A stretch of DNA of 64,000 bases from Actinomycetota bacterium. GTDB lineage: Bacteria; Actinomycetota; Actinomycetes; Mycobacteriales; Mycobacteriaceae. The notes under the pieces were generated by a model. That model saw nothing but the letters and a program-made list of their open reading frames with translations, had not been told where the DNA came from and searched no databases. Where the stretch lies: the NCBI GenBank assembly GCA_018268465.1, contig JAFDWN010000005.1, positions 1 through 64,000 of the forward strand, in the 5' to 3' direction. The first letter of the stretch is position 1; every line of letters begins with the position of its first letter. Made by a program: the position numbers and the translations under genes. Positions 37,082-44,589 of this stretch are shown here, one piece after another.

Positions 37082-37906
37082 TCACCGGGCCGCGATCGCC
37101 GGGGCGGCAACGGTATTGGAGTGGATGACATGTCCGCCGTTCCATTCGACGCCGACCTGCTGGTAGTAGGCACCGATGAATTCGGTGGGCGCGATGAGGT
37201 GCAGTTCCTCGGTCGGGGATTCGTAGAGGTTGAACATGTCGATGTCGGCGTGCCACGGGGTGCCACCCTCGAAAGACGCCGCGCCGGTGGAGATGATCTC
37301 GTCGAGGCTGTATTCGCCTGGACGGTCGATCGTGTTGACGTAGCGACTGTGCGCCATCGGGTGGCCGTTGACGAACCCGTTGCGCTCGGACGGTTCGGTC
37401 AGGGTGATACTGGCCTCGGCCAGGCGACGGTCGGCCGCGGCGAGCGACGCGCCGAACCTGCCGCCCGCCGCCACCCGCGGCGCGGGCCCGTAAGGGTGGG
37501 GTCGGGTCTGGTGGATCGAGCCGAACTTCTTGGGATAGCCCTGGTGGATGCCACGGGCGATGGCGAAATCGGAGTCGACCCAGATGAAGACGCAGCGGCT
37601 GAAGGTCCGGTCGCCGAGTTTGCACCGCACGACGACGAACGCCTCCTTGTACTGACCGAGGACGGGATCGAGCAACTGTGCGTTACCTGCGGCGGTCGAC
37701 TGCCAGTCGGCCCAGATGAACGCCACCGCGCCGGGATCGTCGTCGGCGAGTTCAAGCGGTTCGGGCAGCAGGTCGGCGATGCGGGCCGGGTCGGTGCGGT
37801 ACTCGACGGTGAGCAGATCGCCGGAGTAGAACCACGGCGGTTCAGGTAGCAGCGACGCCCGTCCCGTCGCCGTTTTCGGGTGGAAGAACCCTTTGAGGGC
37901 TGGCAT
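37082..37906 (-). CDS. acetoacetate-decarboxylase superfamily protein
   Basis: 274 residues from ATG 37906. IHQGYPKKFGSIHQT holds the Lys-Lys pair (126-127) that in acetoacetate decarboxylase gives the Schiff-base Lys and the residue that lowers its pKa; FSRCVFIWVDSDFAIARG and EELHLIAPTEFIGAYY also fit. Superfamily members decarboxylate or dehydrate/aldol-condense oxo-acids. Sits between the Rieske-like gene and hpaE, separated from the hpaE start by 4 bp, so its substrate is likely a ring-cleavage product. Confidence 0.8.
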   Translation of the reverse strand: MPALKGFFHPKTATGRASLLPEPPWFYSGDLLTVEYRTDPARIADLLPEPLELADDDPGAVAFIWADWQSTAAGNAQLLDPVLGQYKEAFVVVRCKLGDRTFSRCVFIWVDSDFAIARGIHQGYPKKFGSIHQTRPHPYGPAPRVAAGGRFGASLAAADRRLAEASITLTEPSERNGFVNGHPMAHSRYVNTIDRPGEYSLDEIISTGAASFEGGTPWHADIDMFNLYESPTEELHLIAPTEFIGAYYQQVGVEWNGGHVIHSNTVAAPAIAAR

Positions 37907-37944
37907 GTCGGTGGACCTCCGGATGAGTGGTGGTGTGGTGGATG

Positions 37945-39033
37945 TCAGTGGACGGGGGTGGGACGTTCGCGCAGCCGCCTGGGTGCGGCACGGCCCGTCT
38001 CCTCGCGGACGAGGTTGCGCAGGATCCGGCGGACGTGCAGGGCGGCGACGTCGGCGCTGACGTCGACGTCGATCCCCGGCCCGTCGCGGTCGACCGTGCG
38101 CTGCATGACTTCGCAGGCGGCCGCGACCCTGGGGTAGTAACCGGCGAATTCCTCGGTCAGGGTGTCGGTGACGGCGGGGTCCGCGAGGTTGAAGTCGCGG
38201 CTCACCCGCCACGTCAACAGACTGGTGCGCTCGTCGATTGGGGTGACGGCCTGGACGAACCGCAGGCGGTAGCGGGTGCCTCCGTCCTGGACCTCCCAGT
38301 CGTCGGTCCACACCGCCGGTGAGGCCAGCGTCCCGAACTCGCGGTGCGGGCAGGGGGCACCGGCGGGCAGGCCCGCGGCGGCGCTGTGCCAGTCCGGCAG
38401 CGTCGCCGACGGGTAGCGTCGCACGAACGACACCGACGTTTCGGTGATCTCCACCTCCAGGGGCGGGGTCGGACCGCTCGACAGCACCGGCGGCGCCACC
38501 GCGGGTGCGACGAACGGGACGTGGGTGACGTCGGCGAACATCTCGAGCAGGAACACGTGGTTGGCGGCGACGGTCAGTTCGCCACCGGCACCGGTCCAGG
38601 CGGAGTCGTGCAGCCAGTCCAACGCCGGCGGGCGCCGTCGTTCAGCCAGGCGCGGATCACCGGTCCAGATCCAGACGAACACGCCGTCGTCGATCACCGG
38701 ATAGGTGCGTACCCGCGCGTCCACGGGGATCAGCGTCTGCGAGGGCACGTGGACGCATTGGCCGTCGAGGGTATAGGTCCAGCCGTCGAGCCCGGACACA
38801 ATGCGGTCGCCGACCCGCCTGCCGAGGCTCAGCGGATAGGGCCGGTGGGCGCCGCGGTCGGCCAGCGCCGCCACCGCGCCGTCCGAGCCGCGGGTGAGGA
38901 CCACGGCGCGGCCGGTGATCCGCAGCGCGGTCAGGGTCTGGTCGATGTGGTCGGATCGCGCCGCCAGATACCAACAGTCATAGGGATAACTCCGGGATCC
39001 GGCCGGCGGGCGGTCAAGGCTGGGAGTGGTCAC
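37945..39033 (-). CDS. Rieske oxygenase homologue that lacks most iron ligands
   Basis: 362 residues, GTG start 39033. Fold follows the VanA-type oxygenase alpha subunit: N-terminal Rieske region SYPYDCWYLAARSD, then LADRGAHRPYPLSLG and IVSGLDGWTYTLDGQCVHVP. The expected ligands are Cys61-x-His63 and Cys80-x2-His83; here Gly61, His63, Ser80 and Asp83 are present, so three of four are changed. The mononuclear site normally reads Asp-x2-His-x4-His; here FADVTHVPFVAP has Asp168 and His171 but Ala176. A catalytic C-terminal Asp is not evident. It is unlikely to carry a [2Fe-2S] cluster; it may be an inactive subunit, a binding protein or a different type of enzyme. The frame is intact. Confidence 0.82.
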   Translation of the reverse strand: MTTPSLDRPPAGSRSYPYDCWYLAARSDHIDQTLTALRITGRAVVLTRGSDGAVAALADRGAHRPYPLSLGRRVGDRIVSGLDGWTYTLDGQCVHVPSQTLIPVDARVRTYPVIDDGVFVWIWTGDPRLAERRRPPALDWLHDSAWTGAGGELTVAANHVFLLEMFADVTHVPFVAPAVAPPVLSSGPTPPLEVEITETSVSFVRRYPSATLPDWHSAAAGLPAGAPCPHREFGTLASPAVWTDDWEVQDGGTRYRLRFVQAVTPIDERTSLLTWRVSRDFNLADPAVTDTLTEEFAGYYPRVAAACEVMQRTVDRDGPGIDVDVSADVAALHVRRILRNLVREETGRAAPRRLRERPTPVH

Positions 39034-39068
39034 GGGGGGCCTTTCGGGCTCGCGGGCGGGCGGTCGAT

Positions 39069-40046
39069 CTACAGGTCGAGAGTCAGCTGCTTGGATTTGC
39101 ACCGTGAGACGCAGATCATCATGAACTCGTTGGATTCCCGTTCCTCCTCGTTGAGGATGGAATCCCGGTGGTCGACCTCACCGTCGAGTACGCCCGTCTC
39201 ACACGTTCCGCACACCCCCTCCAGGCAGGATCCGAGCACGCTGACGCCCGCCTCCTGGCACACGTCGAAGACCGACTTCTCCGGGGTGACCGTCAGCGTC
39301 ATCCCCGACCGCGCGAGCACCACCTCGAAGGTGGATGCCGCATCGACGGGCGCCTGCTCCTTGGCCGAGAAGCGTTCGTAGTGAAGGGCTCCCGCGGTCC
39401 AGTTCGCACACATCGCCTCCACCGCGTCCAGCAGACCCGACGGGCCGCAGCAGTACACCGCGGTGTCGGGGCGCGGCGCGCCCAGCAACGCGGCGAGATC
39501 GAGACGGCCCGCCTCGTCCTCGGGGACGATGGTGACGCGGTCGCCGTAACGGGCGAGCTGGTCCAGGAAGGCCATCGACGTGCGGCTGCGCCCGCCGTAG
39601 ACCAGGGTCCAGTCGGCACCCGCGGCGTCGGCCTCGGCGATCATGGGCAGGATCGGGGTGATCCCGATGCCCCCGGCGATGAACTGATAGCGCGGCGAAC
39701 CGGCCATCGGGAAGTGGTTGCGCGGTCCGCGCACCCGCACCGTCGACCCGGCGGCCAGCCCGTGCACCGCGCGCGAACCTCCCCTGCCCTGCGTGTTCTT
39801 CAGCACGGCGACGCGGTACGACGTGGTGTCGGCCACCGACCCGCACAGTGAGTACTGCCGCGTCAGGTCGTCGCCGAGCACGAGGTCGATATGTGCGCCG
39901 GGGGTCCAGGCCGGCAGCTCCGCACCGTCGGGGTCGATCAGGGTCAGCGCGACGATGTCCTCGGCGACCTCCTCGACCGACTCCAGGACGAGGTCGGCTT
40001 CGCGTTCGCGCACGACGGTGCGGGTCTCGAGGGCCTCAACGGTCAC
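39069..40046 (-). CDS. ferredoxin-type oxygenase reductase (VanB-like)
   Basis: 325 residues from GTG 40046 with AAGGAG. FNR-type FAD domain (RQYSLCGSVADT), NAD domain (VYCCGPSGLLDAVEAM) and C-terminal plant-type [2Fe-2S] with Cys274-x4-Cys279-x2-Cys282 and Cys312, all intact. It passes electrons from NAD(P)H to an oxygenase: either the Rieske-like neighbour (which lacks ligands) or the upstream P450. First gene of a six-gene operon behind a perfect 18-bp palindrome. Confidence 0.88.
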   Translation of the reverse strand: MTVEALETRTVVREREADLVLESVEEVAEDIVALTLIDPDGAELPAWTPGAHIDLVLGDDLTRQYSLCGSVADTTSYRVAVLKNTQGRGGSRAVHGLAAGSTVRVRGPRNHFPMAGSPRYQFIAGGIGITPILPMIAEADAAGADWTLVYGGRSRTSMAFLDQLARYGDRVTIVPEDEAGRLDLAALLGAPRPDTAVYCCGPSGLLDAVEAMCANWTAGALHYERFSAKEQAPVDAASTFEVVLARSGMTLTVTPEKSVFDVCQEAGVSVLGSCLEGVCGTCETGVLDGEVDHRDSILNEEERESNEFMMICVSRCKSKQLTLDL

Positions 40047-40143
40047 GGGACACTCCTTGGTGATTTCGGCGGTCCGGCGTTCCACTGATGGAAAGGACTG
40101 CCACTGGGGACTTTTCACTTCACTATCGGCCCGGTTGCGATAT

Positions 40144-40161
40144 TCATTCGGTACCGAATGA
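40144..40161. promoter_or_regulatory. GGTACC-centred operator A
   Basis: TCATTCGGTACCGAATGA, a perfect 18-bp palindrome, 98 bp upstream of the reductase start. Shares TTCGGTACCGAA with sites B and C of the island; the MarR regulator at 43849-44439 is the best candidate to bind it. Confidence 0.7.
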
Positions 40162-40224
40162 TTTTAGGTGCAGGCCGCACCCGGGGTCAACCCCTGGCGG
40201 CCCGCGCCGTCACGCGGCCGCCGC

Positions 40225-41481
40225 TCAGGCCCGCGTCACCTTGACCGGGAACTTCTTGATGCCGTTGACGAAGTTGGATCGCACCCGGGTGACCTCACCC
40301 GCGAGTTCGATCGAGGCGATACGCGGCAACAGCGCCTCGAACATCAGCGTGATCTCCATCCGCGCCAGCGCGCTGCCCAGGCAGAAGTGCGGGCCGCCCT
40401 TGCCGAACGTGACGTGGTCGTTGGGTGTGCGGGTGAGGTCCAGCGTGTAGGGGTCGGCGAAGACTTCCTCGTCACGGTTACCCGAGGCGAACCACATGAC
40501 GACCTTGTCGCCCTCTTTGATGTGCTGTCCGCCCAGTTCGACGTCCCGGGTGGCGGTGCGGCGGAAGTGGTAGACCGGCGACGCCCAGCGGATCAGCTCC
40601 TCGATCGCCGGGCCCATCTTGTCCGGGTTGTCCTGCAGCCACCGTAGCTGCTCGGGATTGCTGATCAGCGCGTGCATGGCATGGCTGATGGAGTGCCGGG
40701 TGGTTTCGTTACCCGCGACCACCAGCAGCAAGAAGTAGTTGTCGAATTCGGTGTCGCTCAACGGCTGCCCGTCTTCGGGAATCTTGTTGACCAACCGGCT
40801 CACCAGATCCTGGCCGTCGCCGCCCTTTCGTTCGGCGGCGAGCTTGCGCCCGTACTCGAACACCTCCAGCGACGCGGGCGAGCGGAACGGCAGGTGTTTG
40901 TACTGTTCGCTGGCGGGGTCGTCGAGCATGACGTCGCCGTACTCGGGGTCGGTGTTGCCGATGATGCGGTTCCCCCAGTCGATGAGCTGTCCGGTCTTGT
41001 CCTCGGGTACGGCCAGCAGGCGGGCCAGCACCTGGATCGGGAAGTCCGCACTGATCTTCTCGACGAAGTCGAATTCGTCGGACTGCAGCGCCTCGTTGAC
41101 GGTGACGGCCGTCAGGTCGCGCAGGAAGTCGCGGTAGGCCAGCAGGGCACGGCCGCTGAGGTCACGCTGTATCAGTTTGCGCAGCGCGAGATGGCGGGTG
41201 CCGTCGCTCTCCAGCATCGAACGCCGGATGCGGATGTAGTCGTCGTCGACGTCCTCGAGGTTGACGAATTTCGTCGAGGTGAAGGTCTCGGGATCGCGGT
41301 CGACGGTGGTGATGTCGGCGTGCCGGGTCACCGACCAGAACCCCCGCCCGTTCGGCTCGGGGTTCCAGTGCACGGGGGCTTCGCGCCGCAGGGTGTCGAA
41401 CTGCGCCCACCCCTCGTTGCGAACGAAACGCTGCAGGTCGGTCAGATCGACGTCGGCAAGGGCGAAAGTCTTGGCGGTCAT
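40225..41481 (-). CDS. cytochrome P450
   Basis: 418 residues. I-helix VVAGNETTRHS with acid-Thr pair, EELIRW (Glu-x-x-Arg) and haem loop FGKGGPHFCLGSALARME with Cys367 as the thiolate. A soluble bacterial class I enzyme with no membrane helix. No ferredoxin gene lies beside it, so it may take electrons from the adjacent reductase. It follows the glutamine-synthetase-like gene, so it may hydroxylate or dealkylate the gamma-glutamyl-amide product or a ring side chain. ATG 41481 used; GTG 41493 possible. Confidence 0.9.
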   Translation of the reverse strand: MTAKTFALADVDLTDLQRFVRNEGWAQFDTLRREAPVHWNPEPNGRGFWSVTRHADITTVDRDPETFTSTKFVNLEDVDDDYIRIRRSMLESDGTRHLALRKLIQRDLSGRALLAYRDFLRDLTAVTVNEALQSDEFDFVEKISADFPIQVLARLLAVPEDKTGQLIDWGNRIIGNTDPEYGDVMLDDPASEQYKHLPFRSPASLEVFEYGRKLAAERKGGDGQDLVSRLVNKIPEDGQPLSDTEFDNYFLLLVVAGNETTRHSISHAMHALISNPEQLRWLQDNPDKMGPAIEELIRWASPVYHFRRTATRDVELGGQHIKEGDKVVMWFASGNRDEEVFADPYTLDLTRTPNDHVTFGKGGPHFCLGSALARMEITLMFEALLPRIASIELAGEVTRVRSNFVNGIKKFPVKVTRA

Positions 41482-41521
41482 GATGTTTGGCACTCCGTGT
41501 GGGCTGAGGGGTGGTCGCGGA

Positions 41522-42874
41522 TCAGAGGTGGTAGGCGTATTCCTGGAACTCCCAGTCGGTGACGAAGTGGTAGAAGCGGTCCACCTCGTCGCGCTTGTAG
41601 GCCAGGAAGGTGCTGACGAACTGCGGGCCGAGCAGGTCGACCAGTTCGGTGTCGGCCTCCAGCGCGTCGAGCGCTTCGGGCAGGCTGGCCGGTAGTTTCG
41701 GAGATCTGGCCGGGTCGTATCCGTACCCGACGAGCGGTTCGGGCGCCTCGAGTTCGTCGCGGATGCCGAGATAGGCGCCGGCCAGCAATGCCGCGATCGC
41801 GAGGTAGGGATTGGCCGTCGCGTCGCCGAGGCGCAGCTCCAGGCGTGCCGCCTTACCCCGCTCGGGCGGGATGCGCACCATGGCGCTGCGGTTGTCCAGT
41901 CCCCAGTCGATGAGCCACGGCGCGAGCGTGTCGGGCCCGAACCGCTTGTAGGAGTTGATGGTCGGGTTGTTCAGCGCGGCCAGCCCCGGCGCATGACGCA
42001 GGATGCCCGCGATGGCGTGCAGCGCGACCTTGGACAGGCCGTGTGCCTGGTCGGCGGCGTCGAACACCGGCGAGCCGTCGGGGCCCAGCACCGAGAAGTG
42101 GATGTGGAAGCCCGATCCGCCTTCGTCGTTGTAAGGCTTGGCCATGAAGGTAGCCAGTTTGTCCTCCCGGCGCGCGAGTTCCTTGATGGCGGATTTGAAT
42201 CGGAAGGCGCGGTCGGCGGCGTCCATGGCGTCGGAGTGCCACAGGTTGATCTCGAACTGCCCGCTGGAGAACTCGTGGTTTGCCGCGACGACCTCCAACC
42301 CGTAGTCGCCGAGCTGGCGCAGCGAGCGCAGCAGGACGTTCTCCGGGTCGCCCTTGAGCCCGGCGACATAGACGTTTCCCGGCGCCTCGCCGTACCGGGC
42401 CCAGCCGGTCGGGGTGTTGGTGGCGCGTTCGAGGATGTAGAACTCGAGTTCGGGGCCGACGATCGGGGTCATCTCCAGCGACGCGAACGCCTCCACCACC
42501 CGTCGCAACACGTTGCGGGGACTCTCCTGCGAGGGCGAGCCGTCGGGATTGAACAGGTCGGCGATACAGTGCGCGACCCCGTCCTCCCACGGGATCGTCT
42601 GCATGGTCGCGAGATCCGGCACGGCGAGGACGTCGGGCAGGCCCTCCTCGAGACCACCGACGATGTTCACCACACCTCCGCCGGGGGTCGTCGCGTACAC
42701 CGAACGGCAGAACGCCAGCCCGCCGCCCAGGGTGCGGGCGAACCGGTTCACCAGCACGTCGCGTCCGCGTTCGCTGCCGATGATGTCGGAGTAGGTGACG
42801 CGTACGACGTCGACCCGCTGGTCGATGAGCGAGGCCGCCGCCGCCTCGAGGTCATCTGGGTTGGAATGCTGCAC
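41522..42874 (-). CDS. glutamine-synthetase-family ligase (gamma-glutamyl-amine synthetase type)
   Basis: 450 residues, GTG start. Has GS-fold features: IVGPELEFYILERA, DEGGSGFHIHFSVLG, NPTINSYKRFGP and RLELRLGDATANPYLA, but departs from GlnA in length and N-terminus. Related enzymes (PuuA, aniline gamma-glutamylanilide synthetase, IpuC) join glutamate to an amine with ATP. Paired with a C26 hydrolase across the operator spacer, and with permease, P450 and ring-cleavage genes. The amine is unknown. Confidence 0.85.
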   Translation of the reverse strand: MQHSNPDDLEAAAASLIDQRVDVVRVTYSDIIGSERGRDVLVNRFARTLGGGLAFCRSVYATTPGGGVVNIVGGLEEGLPDVLAVPDLATMQTIPWEDGVAHCIADLFNPDGSPSQESPRNVLRRVVEAFASLEMTPIVGPELEFYILERATNTPTGWARYGEAPGNVYVAGLKGDPENVLLRSLRQLGDYGLEVVAANHEFSSGQFEINLWHSDAMDAADRAFRFKSAIKELARREDKLATFMAKPYNDEGGSGFHIHFSVLGPDGSPVFDAADQAHGLSKVALHAIAGILRHAPGLAALNNPTINSYKRFGPDTLAPWLIDWGLDNRSAMVRIPPERGKAARLELRLGDATANPYLAIAALLAGAYLGIRDELEAPEPLVGYGYDPARSPKLPASLPEALDALEADTELVDLLGPQFVSTFLAYKRDEVDRFYHFVTDWEFQEYAYHL

Positions 42875-42896
42875 AGGGGTCGCCGCCTCTCAGATC

Positions 42897-42910
42897 GTTT
42901 GGTACCGAAC
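42897..42910. promoter_or_regulatory. GGTACC-centred operator B
   Basis: GTTTGGTACCGAAC, one mismatch from symmetry, 23 bp upstream of the glutamine-synthetase-like gene. Where site A and C read TTCGG, this reads TTTGG. Confidence 0.6.
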
Positions 42911-42985
42911 CATATGTCCCCACCTCGACCGATGCAAGGGAATCGGCAGAATTCACCGAATATTTCCCCATCCCTTTACAGATCG

Positions 42986-42997
42986 TTCGGTACCGAA
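42986..42997. promoter_or_regulatory. GGTACC-centred operator C
   Basis: TTCGGTACCGAA, perfect 12-bp palindrome, in the same divergent spacer as site B (centres 88 bp apart) and nearer the hydrolase side. Upstream bases GATCG are shared with site B. Confidence 0.65.
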
Positions 42998-43031
42998 TAA
43001 TCTCGCCCGAGAAGTCGACGAAGGGACCCCT

Positions 43032-43133
43032 GTGCCTGTTCTCCCCGACCTGCCGGCACCCGGCGGGCGCGCCGCCCCCGCTCCCCCGGCGACCCGCCTG
43101 CACGAGCACCGGCCGCCGCGGACCGGGCGGTGA
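43032..43133 (+). CDS. possible 33-residue upstream open frame
   Basis: GTG at 43032 with AAGGG eight bases earlier opens a 33-codon frame rich in Pro, Ala and Arg. Its TGA overlaps the hydrolase GTG (GTGA). It may be a translated leader that couples the hydrolase, or only a spacer. Confidence 0.3.
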   Translation: MPVLPDLPAPGGRAAPAPPATRLHEHRPPRTGR

Positions 43134-43843
43134 ACCGCCCCCTCATCGCCATTCCGGCACGCTTCTCCGAGTCGGCCTCCGCGCTGCGCTTCTCAGCCGA
43201 GGTCAACGCTCGCAAACTCGTCGAGGCGGTGTACGACGCCGGCGGCGAACCCCTGACCATCCACCCGGCAAACGAGGTGTCCGACGCGGCCGTCGACGCC
43301 CGGCTGTCCTTCGTCGACGGGGTCCTGCTGCCCGGCGGCGGGGACGTCAGCCCCGCCCTCTACGGGGGCGCCGGGCACGACGACATCTACGACACCGACG
43401 ACACCCAGGACGCCTTCGACGTCGCGGTGGCGCACTGGGCGCAGCGCATGCGGCGGCCGCTGCTGGCGATCTGCCGCGGACTACAGGTCGTCAACGTGGC
43501 CCGTGGCGGCACCCTGCACGCCCACCTGGACCAACCGCACCGGCACGTGACCTCGCGGCTGCGGCTCGGCGCCGACAGCCACCTCGCCGCCGTCACCGGA
43601 TGCCAGGAGATGGTCATCAGCTGCTTCCACCACCAGGCGATCGACCGCCTCGGCGCCGGTCTGCATGCCACCGCCTGGTCGCATGACGGGGTCATGGAGG
43701 CCGTCGAAACCGGCCCCGGCGACGGACAGTGGTTCCTCGGCGTGCAGTGGCACCCCGAGGACACCGCGACCACCGACCCGGCACAACACGCCCTGTTCGG
43801 CGGCCTCGTCGACGCGGCGGCCCGCGTGGCGAGCACGCGGTGA
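43130..43843 (+). CDS. C26 glutamine-amidotransferase-like hydrolase (gamma-glutamyl amide hydrolase)
   Basis: 237 residues. LAICRGLQVVNVARGG holds the nucleophile Cys115, and VQWHPEDTA the His208 and Glu210 of the class-I amidotransferase triad. The family includes PuuD, which cleaves gamma-glutamyl-GABA, and the TdnT/AtdA2-type partners of gamma-glutamylanilide synthetase. The pairing with a GS-like ligase points to cleaving a gamma-glutamyl intermediate, freeing glutamate and product or lowering toxic adduct. GTG start; divergent from the ligase. Confidence 0.86.
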   Translation: MNRPLIAIPARFSESASALRFSAEVNARKLVEAVYDAGGEPLTIHPANEVSDAAVDARLSFVDGVLLPGGGDVSPALYGGAGHDDIYDTDDTQDAFDVAVAHWAQRMRRPLLAICRGLQVVNVARGGTLHAHLDQPHRHVTSRLRLGADSHLAAVTGCQEMVISCFHHQAIDRLGAGLHATAWSHDGVMEAVETGPGDGQWFLGVQWHPEDTATTDPAQHALFGGLVDAAARVASTR

Positions 43844-43848
43844 GTGAT

Positions 43849-44439
43849 TCAGGCGTCCCCGTCGGCGATCAGCGCACGCCGTTCCTCCCCGGCGTCGTCG
43901 AGATGACGGGCGATCGACCGCAACGCGCTGGCCAGCCGGTTGAGGGTGTCCGGGCTGAGCGACTCGACCACGAACGCCTCCTCGGCGTTGAACTTCGGGA
44001 ACAGCTCGTTCATGAGCTCCTCACCGGTGGCGGTGTTACTGACCAGCACCAGCCTGCCCTCGGACTCGTGGGGGCGCCGGCGCACCAGACCCCTGCGCTC
44101 CAGGGTGTTCAGGACTCCGGACAGCGTGCTCCTGCTGACCCCGACCTCCTCGGCCAGGTAGCGGGTCTGGGTCTCACCCCAGATCCAGAGCACCCACAGT
44201 GTCACGAACGACGTCCAGGTCAGCTCCCGATCCCGCAGGACCCCCTGCTCGAAATGATGGCGGATCCGGGTGGCGACGCGGTGGATGTTCGATACGGTCG
44301 CCATCGCCTCCAGATCCAGCGACATACCCGCGACATGCCGTTCGGCCAGCAATTCCGCCATCGTCTTCTCACCGTCCGGATCCACGACCGCGCCGAACGG
44401 CGGCTCACCCGTCGACCTGCGCGTCGGTCCCTCGCTCAT
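43849..44439 (-). CDS. MarR-family transcriptional regulator
   Basis: About 196 residues from ATG 44439. Winged helix: WVLWIWGETQTRYLAEEVGVSRSTLSGVLNTLERRGLVRRRPHESEGR, with recognition helix and wing Arg. Flanking helices would form the dimer. It lies between the hydrolase and the permease, tail to tail with the hydrolase gene. Proposed to bind the GGTACC palindromes and respond to an aromatic amine or a ring-cleavage intermediate. No site of that type precedes it. Confidence 0.88.
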   Translation of the reverse strand: MSEGPTRRSTGEPPFGAVVDPDGEKTMAELLAERHVAGMSLDLEAMATVSNIHRVATRIRHHFEQGVLRDRELTWTSFVTLWVLWIWGETQTRYLAEEVGVSRSTLSGVLNTLERRGLVRRRPHESEGRLVLVSNTATGEELMNELFPKFNAEEAFVVESLSPDTLNRLASALRSIARHLDDAGEERRALIADGDA

Positions 44440-44589
44440 ACCACCGATGCTACCGCGATCTGTCGGGCCCGAACGATCTACGTCCAGGCCCCGCGGTATG
44501 CCCCTCGTCACAGACCGGCACCGTCCCGATCACCGTCTCAGCGTCCAAATCCATTGCCAGACAACGTAAAAATGAAACCGGAGTCAGCC

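Noticed and set aside
39069..40046. Reductase as another degraded protein
   Set aside because: All four Cys of the [2Fe-2S] cluster and the FAD and NAD motifs are in place, in contrast to the Rieske-like neighbour.
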